64,000 bases of DNA from Nonomuraea jiangxiensis (GTDB lineage: Bacteria > Actinomycetota > Actinomycetes > Streptosporangiales > Streptosporangiaceae): contig NZ_FNDJ01000017.1 of the NCBI RefSeq assembly GCF_900099965.1, positions 62,001 through 126,000 on the forward strand, given 5' to 3'. The translations under genes and the position numbers were made by a program. Under the pieces are notes generated by a model. It searched no databases. It had not been told where the DNA came from and worked only from the letters and a program-made list of their open reading frames with translations. Of the stretch, positions 8,817 through 17,247 are shown in pieces (position 1 is the first letter of the stretch; each line of letters begins with the position of its first letter).

Positions 8817-8949
8817 CCCTGTCCGAGCCCGCGCCCCCCACAGCCAGGGTCCGTAATCAAACCCTCCTTACATGCCAAGCAAACCCCACCACCCGACAAG
8901 GCCCACCGCCCACACGAGGTCCACCGCCCTACACGACGCACGCCGCCCT

Positions 8950-9690
8950 GCACGAGGCACGCCGCCCGCAGTCCGGCGCAAAGGCCCGCCACCCGGCACA
9001 AGGCCCACCGCCCTGCACGACGCACGCCGCCCGTCAACCGGCGCCAAGCCCACCGCGCGGCACGCCGCTCGGCACCCGAACGCTCAGCGCTCGGCGCAAA
9101 GCCCCACCGCACGGCACAAGACCCCACCGCACGGCACGAACCCCCACCACCGGCACAAGACCCACCGCGCGGGACAAGGTTCACCACCTTGCGTGAGGCA
9201 CGCCGCCCGTCATTCGGCGCGAAGCCCACCGCTCGGCACGCCGCTCGACGCCCAAGCGCTCGGCACGAAGCCCTACCACCCGACACAAGACCCAGCGCCC
9301 AGCACAAGGCCCACCGCCCAGCACAAGGCACGCCGCCCGCAGTCCGGCGCGAAGGCCCGCCACCCGGCACAAGGCCCACCGCCCTGCACGACGCACGCCG
9401 CCCGTCATCCGGCGCGAAGCCCACCGCGCGGCACGCCGCTCGACGCCCAAGCGCTCGGCGCCCGAACGCTCGGCGCTCGGCGCGAAGCCCCACCACCCGG
9501 CACAAGACCCAGCGTCCAGCCAAGGCCCAACGCCCAGCACAAGCCACGCCGCCCTGCACGAGGCACGCCGCCCGCACTCCGGCGCGAAGGCCCGCCACCC
9601 GGCCAAGGCCCACTGCCCTGCACGACGCACGCCGCCCGTCACCCGGCACAAGACCCGCCCGCTCAGCGCGAGGGCATAGGTTGGCCTGCG
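8950..9690. repeat. Long compound repeat tract, stop-poor in all frames
   Basis: About 740 bp of quasi-repeats. Four related blocks begin near 8952, 9191, 9322 and 9556, each opening with a GCACGCCGCCCG word. Blocks 1 and 3 are nearly identical over about 160 bp, including GGCCCGCCACCCGGCACAAG and CTGCACGACGCACGCCGC. Sub-motifs such as GGCACAAGGCCCACCGCC recur many times. Frames on both strands are open because stops are rare in this composition, but none has a ribosome binding site or a sensible protein. It lies between the convergent protease-nuclease and DUF6493-like genes. Confidence 0.85.
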
Positions 9691-9697
9691 TGAGAGT

Positions 9698-9841
9698 GCG
9701 GGCAGCGTCCTGACAGGCCAGCTACCGTCCTGGGCAGGCCAGCCAGCGTCCTGGGCAGGTCAGCCAGCGTCCTGGGCAGGTCAGCCAGCGCGCCGGGCAG
9801 GCCGGCCAGCGCCCGGGGAGGGCGGCCAGCGTTCTGGGCGG
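9698..9841. repeat. 21-bp tandem repeat, about seven copies
   Basis: A 21-bp unit (core CCAGCGTCCTGGGCAGG) repeats with exact 21-bp spacing from about 9718 to 9841, with a further diverged copy just before. Later copies drift (CCAGCGCCCGGGGAGGG). It abuts the stop end of the DUF6493-like gene and follows the larger repeat tract, so about 0.9 kb here is repetitive DNA. Confidence 0.85.
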
Positions 9842-9858
9842 GATTGGGCGACGTCCGA

Positions 9859-12800
9859 TCACGGGCTGGTGAGGATTGCGTGGAGGCGGCGGGCCTGGCG
9901 GACCAGTTCGGTGGTGCGGGATCGCCCGGCCAGCTCGGCCACCACCGCGAGCTCGCCCCGGGCGTCCGCCCATTCTGCGGCCTCTACCGCGAACCTCATC
10001 AGCCGCGTATGTACGCCCGTCGCCTTCTCCCCCGGCCCCGGCAGGTAGGCGGGCAGCAGCCCGGTCACCACCTGCCACACCTCCCGGTGCGCGCCCAGCC
10101 TGGCCGCCTCACTGAGCGCGGCGATCGCGACGGACGGCCTGTCCTCGCCGCGCTTCAGCAGGACGGCCAGCTGCCTGCCTAACTCGGTGCCCGGTAAGCC
10201 GCCCGAGGCCGCCAGGTGCAGCAACGGCCGCACGCCGTCGCCGTCGGGCCCGTCCAGCAGGTGGTGCGCCAGCAGCAGCGCCAGCCCCGGACCGCCAGGG
10301 CCGTCGGCGAATGCCAGGCGCTTCAGGTCACGTGACGACGGCTTGACCAGCGGCCAGAACGACTTCAACGTATAAACCGATCGCGCCGCCGCCAGCTCCC
10401 GGTGTCCGGCGAACACTGCCAGCGTCCGCTCGCAGTATTCCTCATGCATGCGCGGCACGAGCAGATCCCCCAACAGTTCCGCGTACTCCGGCCCCGACAC
10501 GAACTCGGATGTGATGCGTGTGTCGTCCTGATATGTCTCCCAGCGCAGGACCACCTCGGGATCTGCGGGCCGGTCGGTGAGCCACCTGTGCACCCGGCGC
10601 CCGGCCGGTCCGGTCAGCCGCGCGGCCTGCCGCACCGCCTCGTCGGTGACGGTGCGGCGCATCCGAAGCAGCGCCTGCCGCAGATCCAGCGGCAGCGCGG
10701 TCACGCCGGCGCTTTCGTATTCCGCCAGCCGCTCGACCAGCACGTCCGCGTCCAGCAGTCCGTTGGCGTGGGTGGGCGTGGCCAGCAGGTACGGCGGCAT
10801 CCGGCCTTCCGTCTGCGCCTGGTAGACCTCGGCGAAGCGGGCCAGCGGCATGAGCTTCCACGCGGCGGCGTGGGTCATCTCCGGCACCCGTCGTGTCGCG
10901 TCGACCCGCCGGTCCAGCGTTGCTCTGCGCTCGGCCCCGGGCTCGATCAGCTCCCTGGCCATGGCTTCGGCCCAGTCTGAGGTGTTCCACCACGGATATC
11001 CGAAGTAATGCTGGTTGCGGCAGCGCGCGGCGAGCGGGGACAGCGCGGTGATCAGCTCGTCCCTGTGCTCGCCTGCCGCCAGCCGGACGAAACCATCCAG
11101 CCACCGTTCGGACGGCACCCAGTCGAACTCAGGCAAGTGGAGGCGAGCCAGCACCCTCGCATCCGTGATCGGGGACGGCATGCGCGGCGGCTCGGGTACG
11201 GCGGGCAGCGGCATGGGCACGAAACGGGGCCGCCTGGGCTCGGGCGCCGCCTCACCGCCGAAGACCCCGGCCAGTTCGGCACCCGGGCCCGGAGGCAGCA
11301 ACGCCACGGTGTCCCTGATCATCTCGGCCGCCTCCGGGCCGAACCGCCCGGCGTGCTTGACCGCCAGCCGCACCGCCCGCGTTTTGGCCTCGGCCGACTC
11401 GCACGTCAGCGCGGCGGTCAGCGCGGACGCGTACGCGTCGACGTCCTCGGCCGGCTCCTTGAGCACGCGGTCGAGCAGGGCCAGCCCGGCGCGTACGAGC
11501 CTGCCCTCGCTGCGGAACAGCAGGCTCTCCACGGCGTCCACCGGCGGCGTGACCCGCAACCGGCGGAGCTGCCGTAGCGCCAGCTCGGCAACGTTGGCCG
11601 CGGGGAGGGAGATCATCGCCGCGTATTCGCTCACATGCGGCGTGACCTCCTCGGGTGCCGGGTCGAGCAGATCGTGCAGACCGACGAAGAACCGCAGGTC
11701 GGCGGCCTGGCCGCCACGCAGGAACCGGGAACGGCACCCGTCGAGCAGCACTGCGCGCTTGATCCGCCCTTCGGTGGCCAGCGCGCTCAGGGCGGAGGCC
11801 AGCGCACCATCACCACGCAGGAACCGGCCCACTCCCTCGGCACTGAAGAGCCTCGGCACCATGGCATCCAACAACGGATCTCCCGCCAGCCCGTCAGCCC
11901 AGCCGTCGACCGACCCGTCAGCCAACCCGTCGGCGGAGGTGGTGAAGGCCGGCTCGGGGGTGGGGGCGGCATACGTCGAGGCAGCGAAAGCCGTGACAGC
12001 GGGACCGTCGGCGGAGGTGGTGAAGGCCGGCTCAGGGGTGGGGGCGGCATACGTCGAGACGGCGAAGGCCGTGGCGGAGGGACCGACGGCGGAGGGCGAG
12101 ACGGAGAAGTCGGAGGAAGGAGCTGCGGAAGACGCAGAGTCGGTGGAGACGGCGGAAGCGGCGGCGGGAGTGGCGCTGGAGGGGGCGAAGGCTGCTGCGG
12201 GTGCGGTCTTGGAGGGGGCGGAAGCGGCCGCGGGTGCGGTGGTGGAGGAGGCGGAGGCGGGTGCGGTGGTGGAGGGGGCGGTGGTCGAGGCCGGGGCGGA
12301 GGCGAAGGTGGTGGAGGCCGAGTCAGAAGCGGGGAAAACCGAGTCGGAGGCGGGGGAAGGCGAGGCACTGGACACAGAGGGGGTGGAGGTCGAGGTGATG
12401 GAGCTGGGGGTGGAGGTGGGGGGCGTGGCGGCGGTGGTGGTGGCGGAGGCGGTCCAGGCCAGGGTGAGGGGGTCGTGGTCGGGGGGTTCGGTGCCCGTCT
12501 CGCGGAGGAGCGCCAGTGCCAGCCGGGCCCGCCCGTCGCCCGCCTCCGGGCGTACGCCGCGCAGCCGAAGGGCCAGCCGTACCGCAAGATCCTGCTGCCA
12601 GGCGGCCGGTCGCGCGGCGACCACCTTCAGGATGAGCGGGACGTCGTCCACGTCGGCCGGGGGCCAGGGACGTTCGAGCTCGCGCTTGTTGAGCCAGGTG
12701 GTGACGGCGGCGGCGCCCGCGATGGCGCCCGCACCCGCCACCCGCAGGGCCTCGACCCAGCGGCTCCTTACGTGCTCGTGGCGGAGCATCTCCTGGGCCT

Positions 12801-13050
12801 CGGGCAACTCCCACACCTGCCGGTGCATCTTGTCCGCCCGGGCGATCAGCTCCTCCCACCGGGCCTGGTATGCCTCACCGCGCTCGACGTCCCTGCGCTC
12901 ACCTTCGCGTCGCGCCACCGGCAGGTAGCCGGGCAACTCGCGCGCCACCTCACGCCGCCGCACCTCGTCGAATCCCGTCAACAGCGTCACGACGGCATCG
13001 GCGTCCTCGGCGTCGATGGCCGCGCGAACCGCTTCCCAGGCGTTGGTCAT
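9859..13050 (-). CDS. Large DUF6493-like protein with internal low-complexity insert
   Basis: 1063 residues from ATG 13050 (MTNAWEAVRAAIDAEDADAV); the open frame to 13182 lacks protein-like sequence before this Met. The N-terminal 120 residues (VVTLLTGFDEVRRREVAREL) and the HEAT-like, Leu/Ala/Arg-rich C-terminal two thirds resemble actinobacterial DUF6493 proteins. Those usually sit with SWIM-zinc-finger, MoxR AAA and VWA genes; none of these is nearby. Roughly residues 225-415 are a Ser/Thr/Ala/Pro-rich disordered insert that includes a 26-residue tandem duplication (STYAAPTPEPAFTTSADG, 78 bp apart in DNA near 11929 and 12007). No enzyme motif or membrane segment is visible. Family call moderately sure; function unknown. 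Confidence 0.7.
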   Translation of the reverse strand: MTNAWEAVRAAIDAEDADAVVTLLTGFDEVRRREVARELPGYLPVARREGERRDVERGEAYQARWEELIARADKMHRQVWELPEAQEMLRHEHVRSRWVEALRVAGAGAIAGAAAVTTWLNKRELERPWPPADVDDVPLILKVVAARPAAWQQDLAVRLALRLRGVRPEAGDGRARLALALLRETGTEPPDHDPLTLAWTASATTTAATPPTSTPSSITSTSTPSVSSASPSPASDSVFPASDSASTTFASAPASTTAPSTTAPASASSTTAPAAASAPSKTAPAAAFAPSSATPAAASAVSTDSASSAAPSSDFSVSPSAVGPSATAFAVSTYAAPTPEPAFTTSADGPAVTAFAASTYAAPTPEPAFTTSADGLADGSVDGWADGLAGDPLLDAMVPRLFSAEGVGRFLRGDGALASALSALATEGRIKRAVLLDGCRSRFLRGGQAADLRFFVGLHDLLDPAPEEVTPHVSEYAAMISLPAANVAELALRQLRRLRVTPPVDAVESLLFRSEGRLVRAGLALLDRVLKEPAEDVDAYASALTAALTCESAEAKTRAVRLAVKHAGRFGPEAAEMIRDTVALLPPGPGAELAGVFGGEAAPEPRRPRFVPMPLPAVPEPPRMPSPITDARVLARLHLPEFDWVPSERWLDGFVRLAAGEHRDELITALSPLAARCRNQHYFGYPWWNTSDWAEAMARELIEPGAERRATLDRRVDATRRVPEMTHAAAWKLMPLARFAEVYQAQTEGRMPPYLLATPTHANGLLDADVLVERLAEYESAGVTALPLDLRQALLRMRRTVTDEAVRQAARLTGPAGRRVHRWLTDRPADPEVVLRWETYQDDTRITSEFVSGPEYAELLGDLLVPRMHEEYCERTLAVFAGHRELAAARSVYTLKSFWPLVKPSSRDLKRLAFADGPGGPGLALLLAHHLLDGPDGDGVRPLLHLAASGGLPGTELGRQLAVLLKRGEDRPSVAIAALSEAARLGAHREVWQVVTGLLPAYLPGPGEKATGVHTRLMRFAVEAAEWADARGELAVVAELAGRSRTTELVRQARRLHAILTSP

Positions 13051-13197
13051 GCCCGCGACAGTAGGGCACCGCACCGACAATCCCCGGAGCCCCCAGTCGG
13101 GCAACCTGACCCCGGCAGCCGACGCTCGCCAGAGGCAGCCGGCAGCCGACGCGGGGCCCGGAGCGGGCCACCTCACCGGCAATCGTGGCGGCTGCGG

Positions 13198-13989
13198 TCA
13201 GAGGGCGCGGTCCTGGAGTTCGGTCAGCAGGTCCTGGGAGTACGCGATGCGGCCGGTGAGCTCCGCGGCCGGGCGGTGGCACAGGGCCAGGGCGGCGTCG
13301 GCCATGACGGTGGGCGGCTCGGCGTTGGGGTCGTCGTCGGTGGTGAGCCCGTGGAAGAGGGTGCCCGGGGTGGGGACGACCCGGTTCGGCGACAGGGCGT
13401 TCACGGCGACGTTGTCGGCGTAGAGCTCGGCGGCCAGGCCGGTAGTGAAGCGTTCGAGGGCGGCCTTGCACATGCCGTACACCGTCGAGCCACGGCCCGC
13501 CCACGAGCCGGGCGGGAAGGTGGGGTGGCGGGCCGCGACCGAGGAGATGTTGAGGATCCAGCCCGTACGGCGTTCCCGCATGCCGGGGATGACCAGCTGG
13601 GCGAGGTGGAAGGGCGCGTTGACCTGTACCTCGAACATCAGGTCGTAACGCCGCTCGGTGAACTCCGACACCGGCGTGAAATAGGTGACCGCGGCGTTGT
13701 TGACCAGGATGTCCACCGGCCCGTACCGCTCCTCGGCCGCCCGGATGAGCGCCTCCCGGTCCTGCTCGCGCGACAGGTCGGTGGCCTGGGGAAAGGCGGT
13801 GCCACCGGCCGCCTCGATCCGCGCGACGGTGTCGCCGATCGTCCCTTCCAGGGGGCTTCGCGACGCCTCGACGGTACGGGCGGCGACGACGACCTTCGCC
13901 CCCTCGGCGGCCAGCCGTACCGCTATCGCGGCACCGATTCCCCTGCTCGCTCCGGTGACGACCGCGACCTTGCCTGCCAGTACGCCCAT
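13198..13989 (-). CDS. Short-chain dehydrogenase/reductase
   Basis: 263 residues with the classical SDR signature: cofactor loop TGASRGIG (about residues 13-20), NNAAV, the serine strand NISSVA and the catalytic YGMCK (YxxxK). The Arg after the second strand (AARTVEASR) suggests NADP(H). It is a single gene read away from the membrane-protein gene. The 350-bp upstream space holds only a small direct repeat. Substrate is unknown; many such enzymes reduce ketones or dehydrogenate alcohols. Confidence 0.9.
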   Translation of the reverse strand: MGVLAGKVAVVTGASRGIGAAIAVRLAAEGAKVVVAARTVEASRSPLEGTIGDTVARIEAAGGTAFPQATDLSREQDREALIRAAEERYGPVDILVNNAAVTYFTPVSEFTERRYDLMFEVQVNAPFHLAQLVIPGMRERRTGWILNISSVAARHPTFPPGSWAGRGSTVYGMCKAALERFTTGLAAELYADNVAVNALSPNRVVPTPGTLFHGLTTDDDPNAEPPTVMADAALALCHRPAAELTGRIAYSQDLLTELQDRAL

Positions 13990-14342
13990 GGGCTGTCCTC
14001 TCCTGAGACCCTTACCGGCCCGCCCACAGCGATACTAGAACGACATTTCAGAATATGACCAGACCGACACCCCGATGGTCCCTCGCACCGCGCCGTCGCC
14101 GGGGCCGGCCTGATCAAGGGGTTGATCAAGGGTACGGTCAGCGTCCTGGAATCGACCGCGGGCCTGCCGGGCACGAGGGCGGATGCGCGCCGTCCGCCGC
14201 GCGGGGAGGTCCGGATGGCGGGCCACCGCCGCCCTCCTGGACGACGACCTCAGCGTTCACCTGCCTCCCCACGGCCGCTGAGTCCGCCGCCGAAGCGTCA
14301 AAGACCGGCAGGGCGGGCACATTCGGGAAACTCGGTCCGCCT
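13990..14342. other. Gene-free stretch with a small direct repeat
   Basis: No convincing gene. The ten-base word TGATCAAGGG occurs twice, two bases apart (14111-14120 and 14123-14132). An AT-richer patch lies just upstream of the SDR start (14036-14062) and may carry its promoter. Confidence 0.4.
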
Positions 14343-14822
14343 TCACGATGGACTCTCCGGTTTCTCCCATACGTGCCGGACCTCGACCCCTGGCGCCACC
14401 AGCCGGCTGAGCGAGGTGGCGAGTGTGGCGTCGTGCGGGCCGTCGATGGTCTTCTTGCCCTCACGCCAGGCCACCCGCAGCGAAGTTCGCCAGTAGCCCT
14501 CCTCAGGGTCGCCCGAATGGGTCACGGTCACCTCGGTCAGGTCCGCCGCCGGCACCGTACGAACGGCGGCCCTGCTCACCAGTCTCACCTCGTGCCGGGT
14601 GAACTCCGCCACCGTCACCTCGTACCGGTCGCTCACCGGCCACAGCACGATCCCGGCGAAGAGCAGCGCCCCGATGACGATCAGGCCGTGCGGGTGCCAC
14701 GGGACCGAGAAGAAGGCATTGAGCCCCGTCGCGAGCAGGATGCCGATCGGCAGCATGCCGGGCACCAGCAGGCAGCCAGATGGCTCGCTGCCCTCCCAGC
14801 GCACCATCGCGTCGTCGCCCAC
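14343..14822 (-). CDS. Small membrane protein of unknown function
   Basis: 159 residues from a GTG; ATG six codons in is an alternative. Two adjacent hydrophobic segments (LLVPGMLPIGILLATGL and LIVIGALLFAGIVLWPV, about residues 18-62) form a helical hairpin. A soluble beta-rich tail follows (RYEVTVAEF...VRLVSRAAVRTVPAADLTEV). The layout resembles PH-like 'bPH' membrane proteins, but no diagnostic motif is present. It is divergent from the pseudokinase gene at 14962, with about 140 bp between starts. Confidence 0.6.
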   Translation of the reverse strand: MGDDAMVRWEGSEPSGCLLVPGMLPIGILLATGLNAFFSVPWHPHGLIVIGALLFAGIVLWPVSDRYEVTVAEFTRHEVRLVSRAAVRTVPAADLTEVTVTHSGDPEEGYWRTSLRVAWREGKKTIDGPHDATLATSLSRLVAPGVEVRHVWEKPESPS

Positions 14823-14961
14823 CCTGTCACCATTGCCTCCTCACCGACGGCGGGCAAGGGGGCGCGACGCCAGGTGGCTGACGGGCGGGCGATTCCGCGG
14901 CGTCGCCGTACCGGCCCGCTCTTCACGCCGATGACCTCACGGCATTAGGGTCTGAAGCCTT

Positions 14962-16542
14962 ATGTACGGGATGCAGGCGTTAACGGAGGCGGATCCCGCA
15001 CAGCTGGGTGACTACGCGCTCGTCGGCGCGCTGGGCCGGGGGCCGCGGTCGGTCGTCTACCTGGGGCGCTCGGCGTACGGCCAGGTGGCGATCAGGCTCC
15101 TTGCCGCGGGCGACGTCGAGGCGCAGCGTGCGATGGCCGCGGCGGCGGAGCAGGTGACCGAGCCGTCCGTCGCGCAGGTGCTGGCGACCGGGATGCACGG
15201 TGACCGGGTCTACGTGGTCAGCGAATACGTGCAAGGCGTGTCCCTGGCGGAGTCGGTCCGTCAGGAAGGCCCGCACGACCCGGCCCGGCTGCACTGGCTG
15301 GCGACCGGCACGGCTGCCGCGCTGGCGGCGATTCACCAGGCGGGTCTCGCGCACCTGGCCTTCACACCGGCCAACGTGATGCTCGGCGCCCAAGGGCCGA
15401 AGGTCGTCGACTTCGGGATCGTACGGCCGCCGGAGCCGGCGGTCATACCCGCCTACCTGTCGCCGGAGCAGGTGGCGGGACATCCGGCGGGACCGGCGTC
15501 CGACGTGTTCTCCTGGGCCGCGACCATGATCTACGCCGCGACCGGGGTGCCCCCTTTCGGCGAGGACAACGCTCCGGCCGTGGCCCATCGGGTGCTGAAC
15601 ATCTCGGCGGACCTGTCGCGGCTGCCCGCGCCCCTCCAGCCGATCCTGAACCAATGCCTGGCCAAGCAGCCCGCCTATCGGCCCACCGCGCAGCAGGTGC
15701 TGGCATCCCTGCACGGGGCCGCACCGAACCAGCCGGCTGTCGGACAGCCTCCCGCTCACGCCCCGACCACCACGTACTTCCCCCCGCACCCCCAGCCCCC
15801 CGCGCCCACCCGGGCCTTCCCGCACTCCCCTCCCCCTGCCCAGCCCCCCGGTTATGCCCCGCCGCCGCCCGCTCCGTCGAAGAGCTCGACCAGCCTGGTG
15901 ATCGGACTGGTGGCCGGGCTCGTGGTCCTGCTCGCAGCGGGCGCTGCCGGTGTGGTGTTCCTGGCCGATCGGCAGCGACAGCAGCCGGTCGCGATCGCCA
16001 GCCCCAACCCCAGCCCGGCCACCAGCGAAACCCCCGACTCCGGCCCCACCGACTCCCCCGACTCCGGCCCCAGCGAAAGCTCCGACCCCGAAGCCGGCGA
16101 AAGCCCCAGCCCGAGGGAAAGCCCGAGTTCAAGCGAGAGCCCCAGCCCGAGCGAGAGCCCCAGCTCCGACGCCGGCGCCGGCACGGCGACTTCGACGCCC
16201 GAGCGCACCTCGGTGGCGGGCCGGTGGACCGGCACCTACGTGTGCAACCAGGGCAAGACCGCGCTTGACCTCACGATCACCGAGTCGTCCCCCGGCAGGC
16301 TCAAGGCCACTTTCGCGTTCGAGGCCGACCCCAGCAACCCCGATGTCCCCTCCGGCTCCTTCGCCATGAGCGGCCGGCTGACCGGACGGGTCTTGGACTT
16401 GAAGGGCGTCCGCTGGATCGACCGGCCGGGCGAGTACATCATGGTCAACCTCCAAGCCGACCTGACCGAGGATCGCCCCTCCACCATCACCGGAAACGTC
16501 CTGGGCGGCGGCTGTTCCACCTTCACCATCGAACGGTCGTGA
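14962..16542 (+). CDS. Receptor-type serine/threonine pseudokinase with one membrane segment
   Basis: 526 residues. Residues 18-250 have the Hanks-kinase fold: degenerate Gly loop LGRGPRSVVY, VVDFGIVRP (DFG kept, Asp near 150) and LSPEQVAG. The VAIK lysine is Arg (VAIRLL, R45), and the HRDLKxxN loop reads HLAFTPAN (131-138), so the catalytic Asp and Lys are lost while the Asn remains. Phosphotransfer is therefore unlikely and a binding or scaffold role is expected. A Pro-rich juxtamembrane part is followed by one transmembrane helix (about 311-333), then a Ser/Pro/Glu-rich stalk. A presumably external domain of about 110 residues with two Cys (TYVCNQGK, GGGCSTF) closes the protein. It stands alone, divergent from 14822. 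Confidence 0.88.
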   Translation: MYGMQALTEADPAQLGDYALVGALGRGPRSVVYLGRSAYGQVAIRLLAAGDVEAQRAMAAAAEQVTEPSVAQVLATGMHGDRVYVVSEYVQGVSLAESVRQEGPHDPARLHWLATGTAAALAAIHQAGLAHLAFTPANVMLGAQGPKVVDFGIVRPPEPAVIPAYLSPEQVAGHPAGPASDVFSWAATMIYAATGVPPFGEDNAPAVAHRVLNISADLSRLPAPLQPILNQCLAKQPAYRPTAQQVLASLHGAAPNQPAVGQPPAHAPTTTYFPPHPQPPAPTRAFPHSPPPAQPPGYAPPPPAPSKSSTSLVIGLVAGLVVLLAAGAAGVVFLADRQRQQPVAIASPNPSPATSETPDSGPTDSPDSGPSESSDPEAGESPSPRESPSSSESPSPSESPSSDAGAGTATSTPERTSVAGRWTGTYVCNQGKTALDLTITESSPGRLKATFAFEADPSNPDVPSGSFAMSGRLTGRVLDLKGVRWIDRPGEYIMVNLQADLTEDRPSTITGNVLGGGCSTFTIERS

Positions 16543-16566
16543 AGGCCGCCGCCTTCGCGGCCCTTC
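16541..16566 (+). terminator. Hairpin after the pseudokinase gene
   Basis: GAAGGCCGC and GCGGCCCTTC pair with one bulged base around a seven-base loop, starting at the stop codon. There is no T run, so termination strength is uncertain. Confidence 0.35.
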
Positions 16567-16663
16567 CTCGCCCGTGCCCCCTACTCGAAGGTGTTCCGGG
16601 GCCTGGGCGAAGCTCGTTCGGCGGGGGGCCGTAGTTCGTCCCGCGAATTGTTAGTCTGGGGAC

Positions 16664-17128
16664 GTGAATGAGCATGTTGACGGGCAGATCGGGGCGGTGG
16701 CCGCCCTGGTGCGGTCGACGTTCCTGATGAATGCCGTGTACTCGGAATCCGCCCGCGAATTCGGCCTCACCCAGCAGCAGGGCCAGCTGCTGTGCGTGCT
16801 GATGGCGCAGCCGTACGGCATGAGCGAGCTCGGCGCGGTGCTGGGCCTGGCCAAGTCGAGCCTGACCGGCCTGGTGGACCGCACCGAGCGCAACGGCCTG
16901 GTCCAGCGCAAACCCGACCCCCAGGACTCCCGTGCGGTACGGGTGGCGCTCACCAGGCCCGGCGCCAAGCTGGCCGAGGAGTTCTACAACGAGACCTGCC
17001 GCCGTGTCGACAAGCTGACCTCGGAATTCGCCCCGGCGGAGCGCGACACGCTCGCCGCCCTGCTCGGCCGCATCGTGATGGACAACAAGGTGCCCACGGT
17101 CTTCATGGAGCCGGATCAGCCGCACTGA
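16664..17128 (+). CDS. MarR family transcriptional regulator
   Basis: 154 residues from a GTG preceded by GGGG. The central winged helix reads LTQQQGQLLCVLMAQ, then SELGAVLGLAKSSLTGLVDR (recognition helix) and the wing NGLVQRKPDPQDSRAVRVAL, with the DxR wing typical of MarR. Helical ends form the dimer interface. The gene runs codirectionally into the LLM oxidoreductase gene, with two perfect palindromes in the 119-bp space. That suggests it represses the oxidoreductase and perhaps responds to a small aromatic or oxidant ligand. Confidence 0.9.
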   Translation: MNEHVDGQIGAVAALVRSTFLMNAVYSESAREFGLTQQQGQLLCVLMAQPYGMSELGAVLGLAKSSLTGLVDRTERNGLVQRKPDPQDSRAVRVALTRPGAKLAEEFYNETCRRVDKLTSEFAPAERDTLAALLGRIVMDNKVPTVFMEPDQPH

Positions 17129-17152
17129 CCCGCCGACCAGAGCAGAGTTGCG

Positions 17153-17189
17153 GTTCGTGATACGAACTAATATGGTTCGTAGCACGAAC
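17153..17189. promoter_or_regulatory. Twin palindromic operators (GTTCGT-N3-ACGAAC)
   Basis: Two perfect 6-3-6 palindromes, GTTCGTGATACGAAC (17153-17167) and GTTCGTAGCACGAAC (17175-17189), are centred 22 bp apart, about two helical turns on the same DNA face. They lie after the MarR gene and before the oxidoreductase start at 17248, where a promoter would be expected. They fit cooperative binding of a dimeric regulator. Confidence 0.8.
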
Positions 17190-17247
17190 TTTTGCCATGG
17201 GGAGCGTACGCCTGGCGAACCTCTCCATTCGCAGGGAAGGCGGAACA

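Noticed and set aside
8872..9693. A 273-residue Pro/Arg/His/Thr-rich reading frame across the repeat tract
   Set aside because: It has no ribosome binding site. Several other frames are equally open, and the amino acid pattern follows the DNA repeats, so it is a composition artefact unless ribosome data show otherwise.
6340..9841. CRISPR array
   Set aside because: The repeats are directly tandem or compound, without regular unique spacers, and no Cas gene is present.
11635..14058. An 807-residue Gly/Arg-rich plus-strand frame
   Set aside because: It is the antisense shadow of the DUF6493-like and SDR genes. The glycine runs mirror the Ser/Thr/Ala-rich insert on the other strand.
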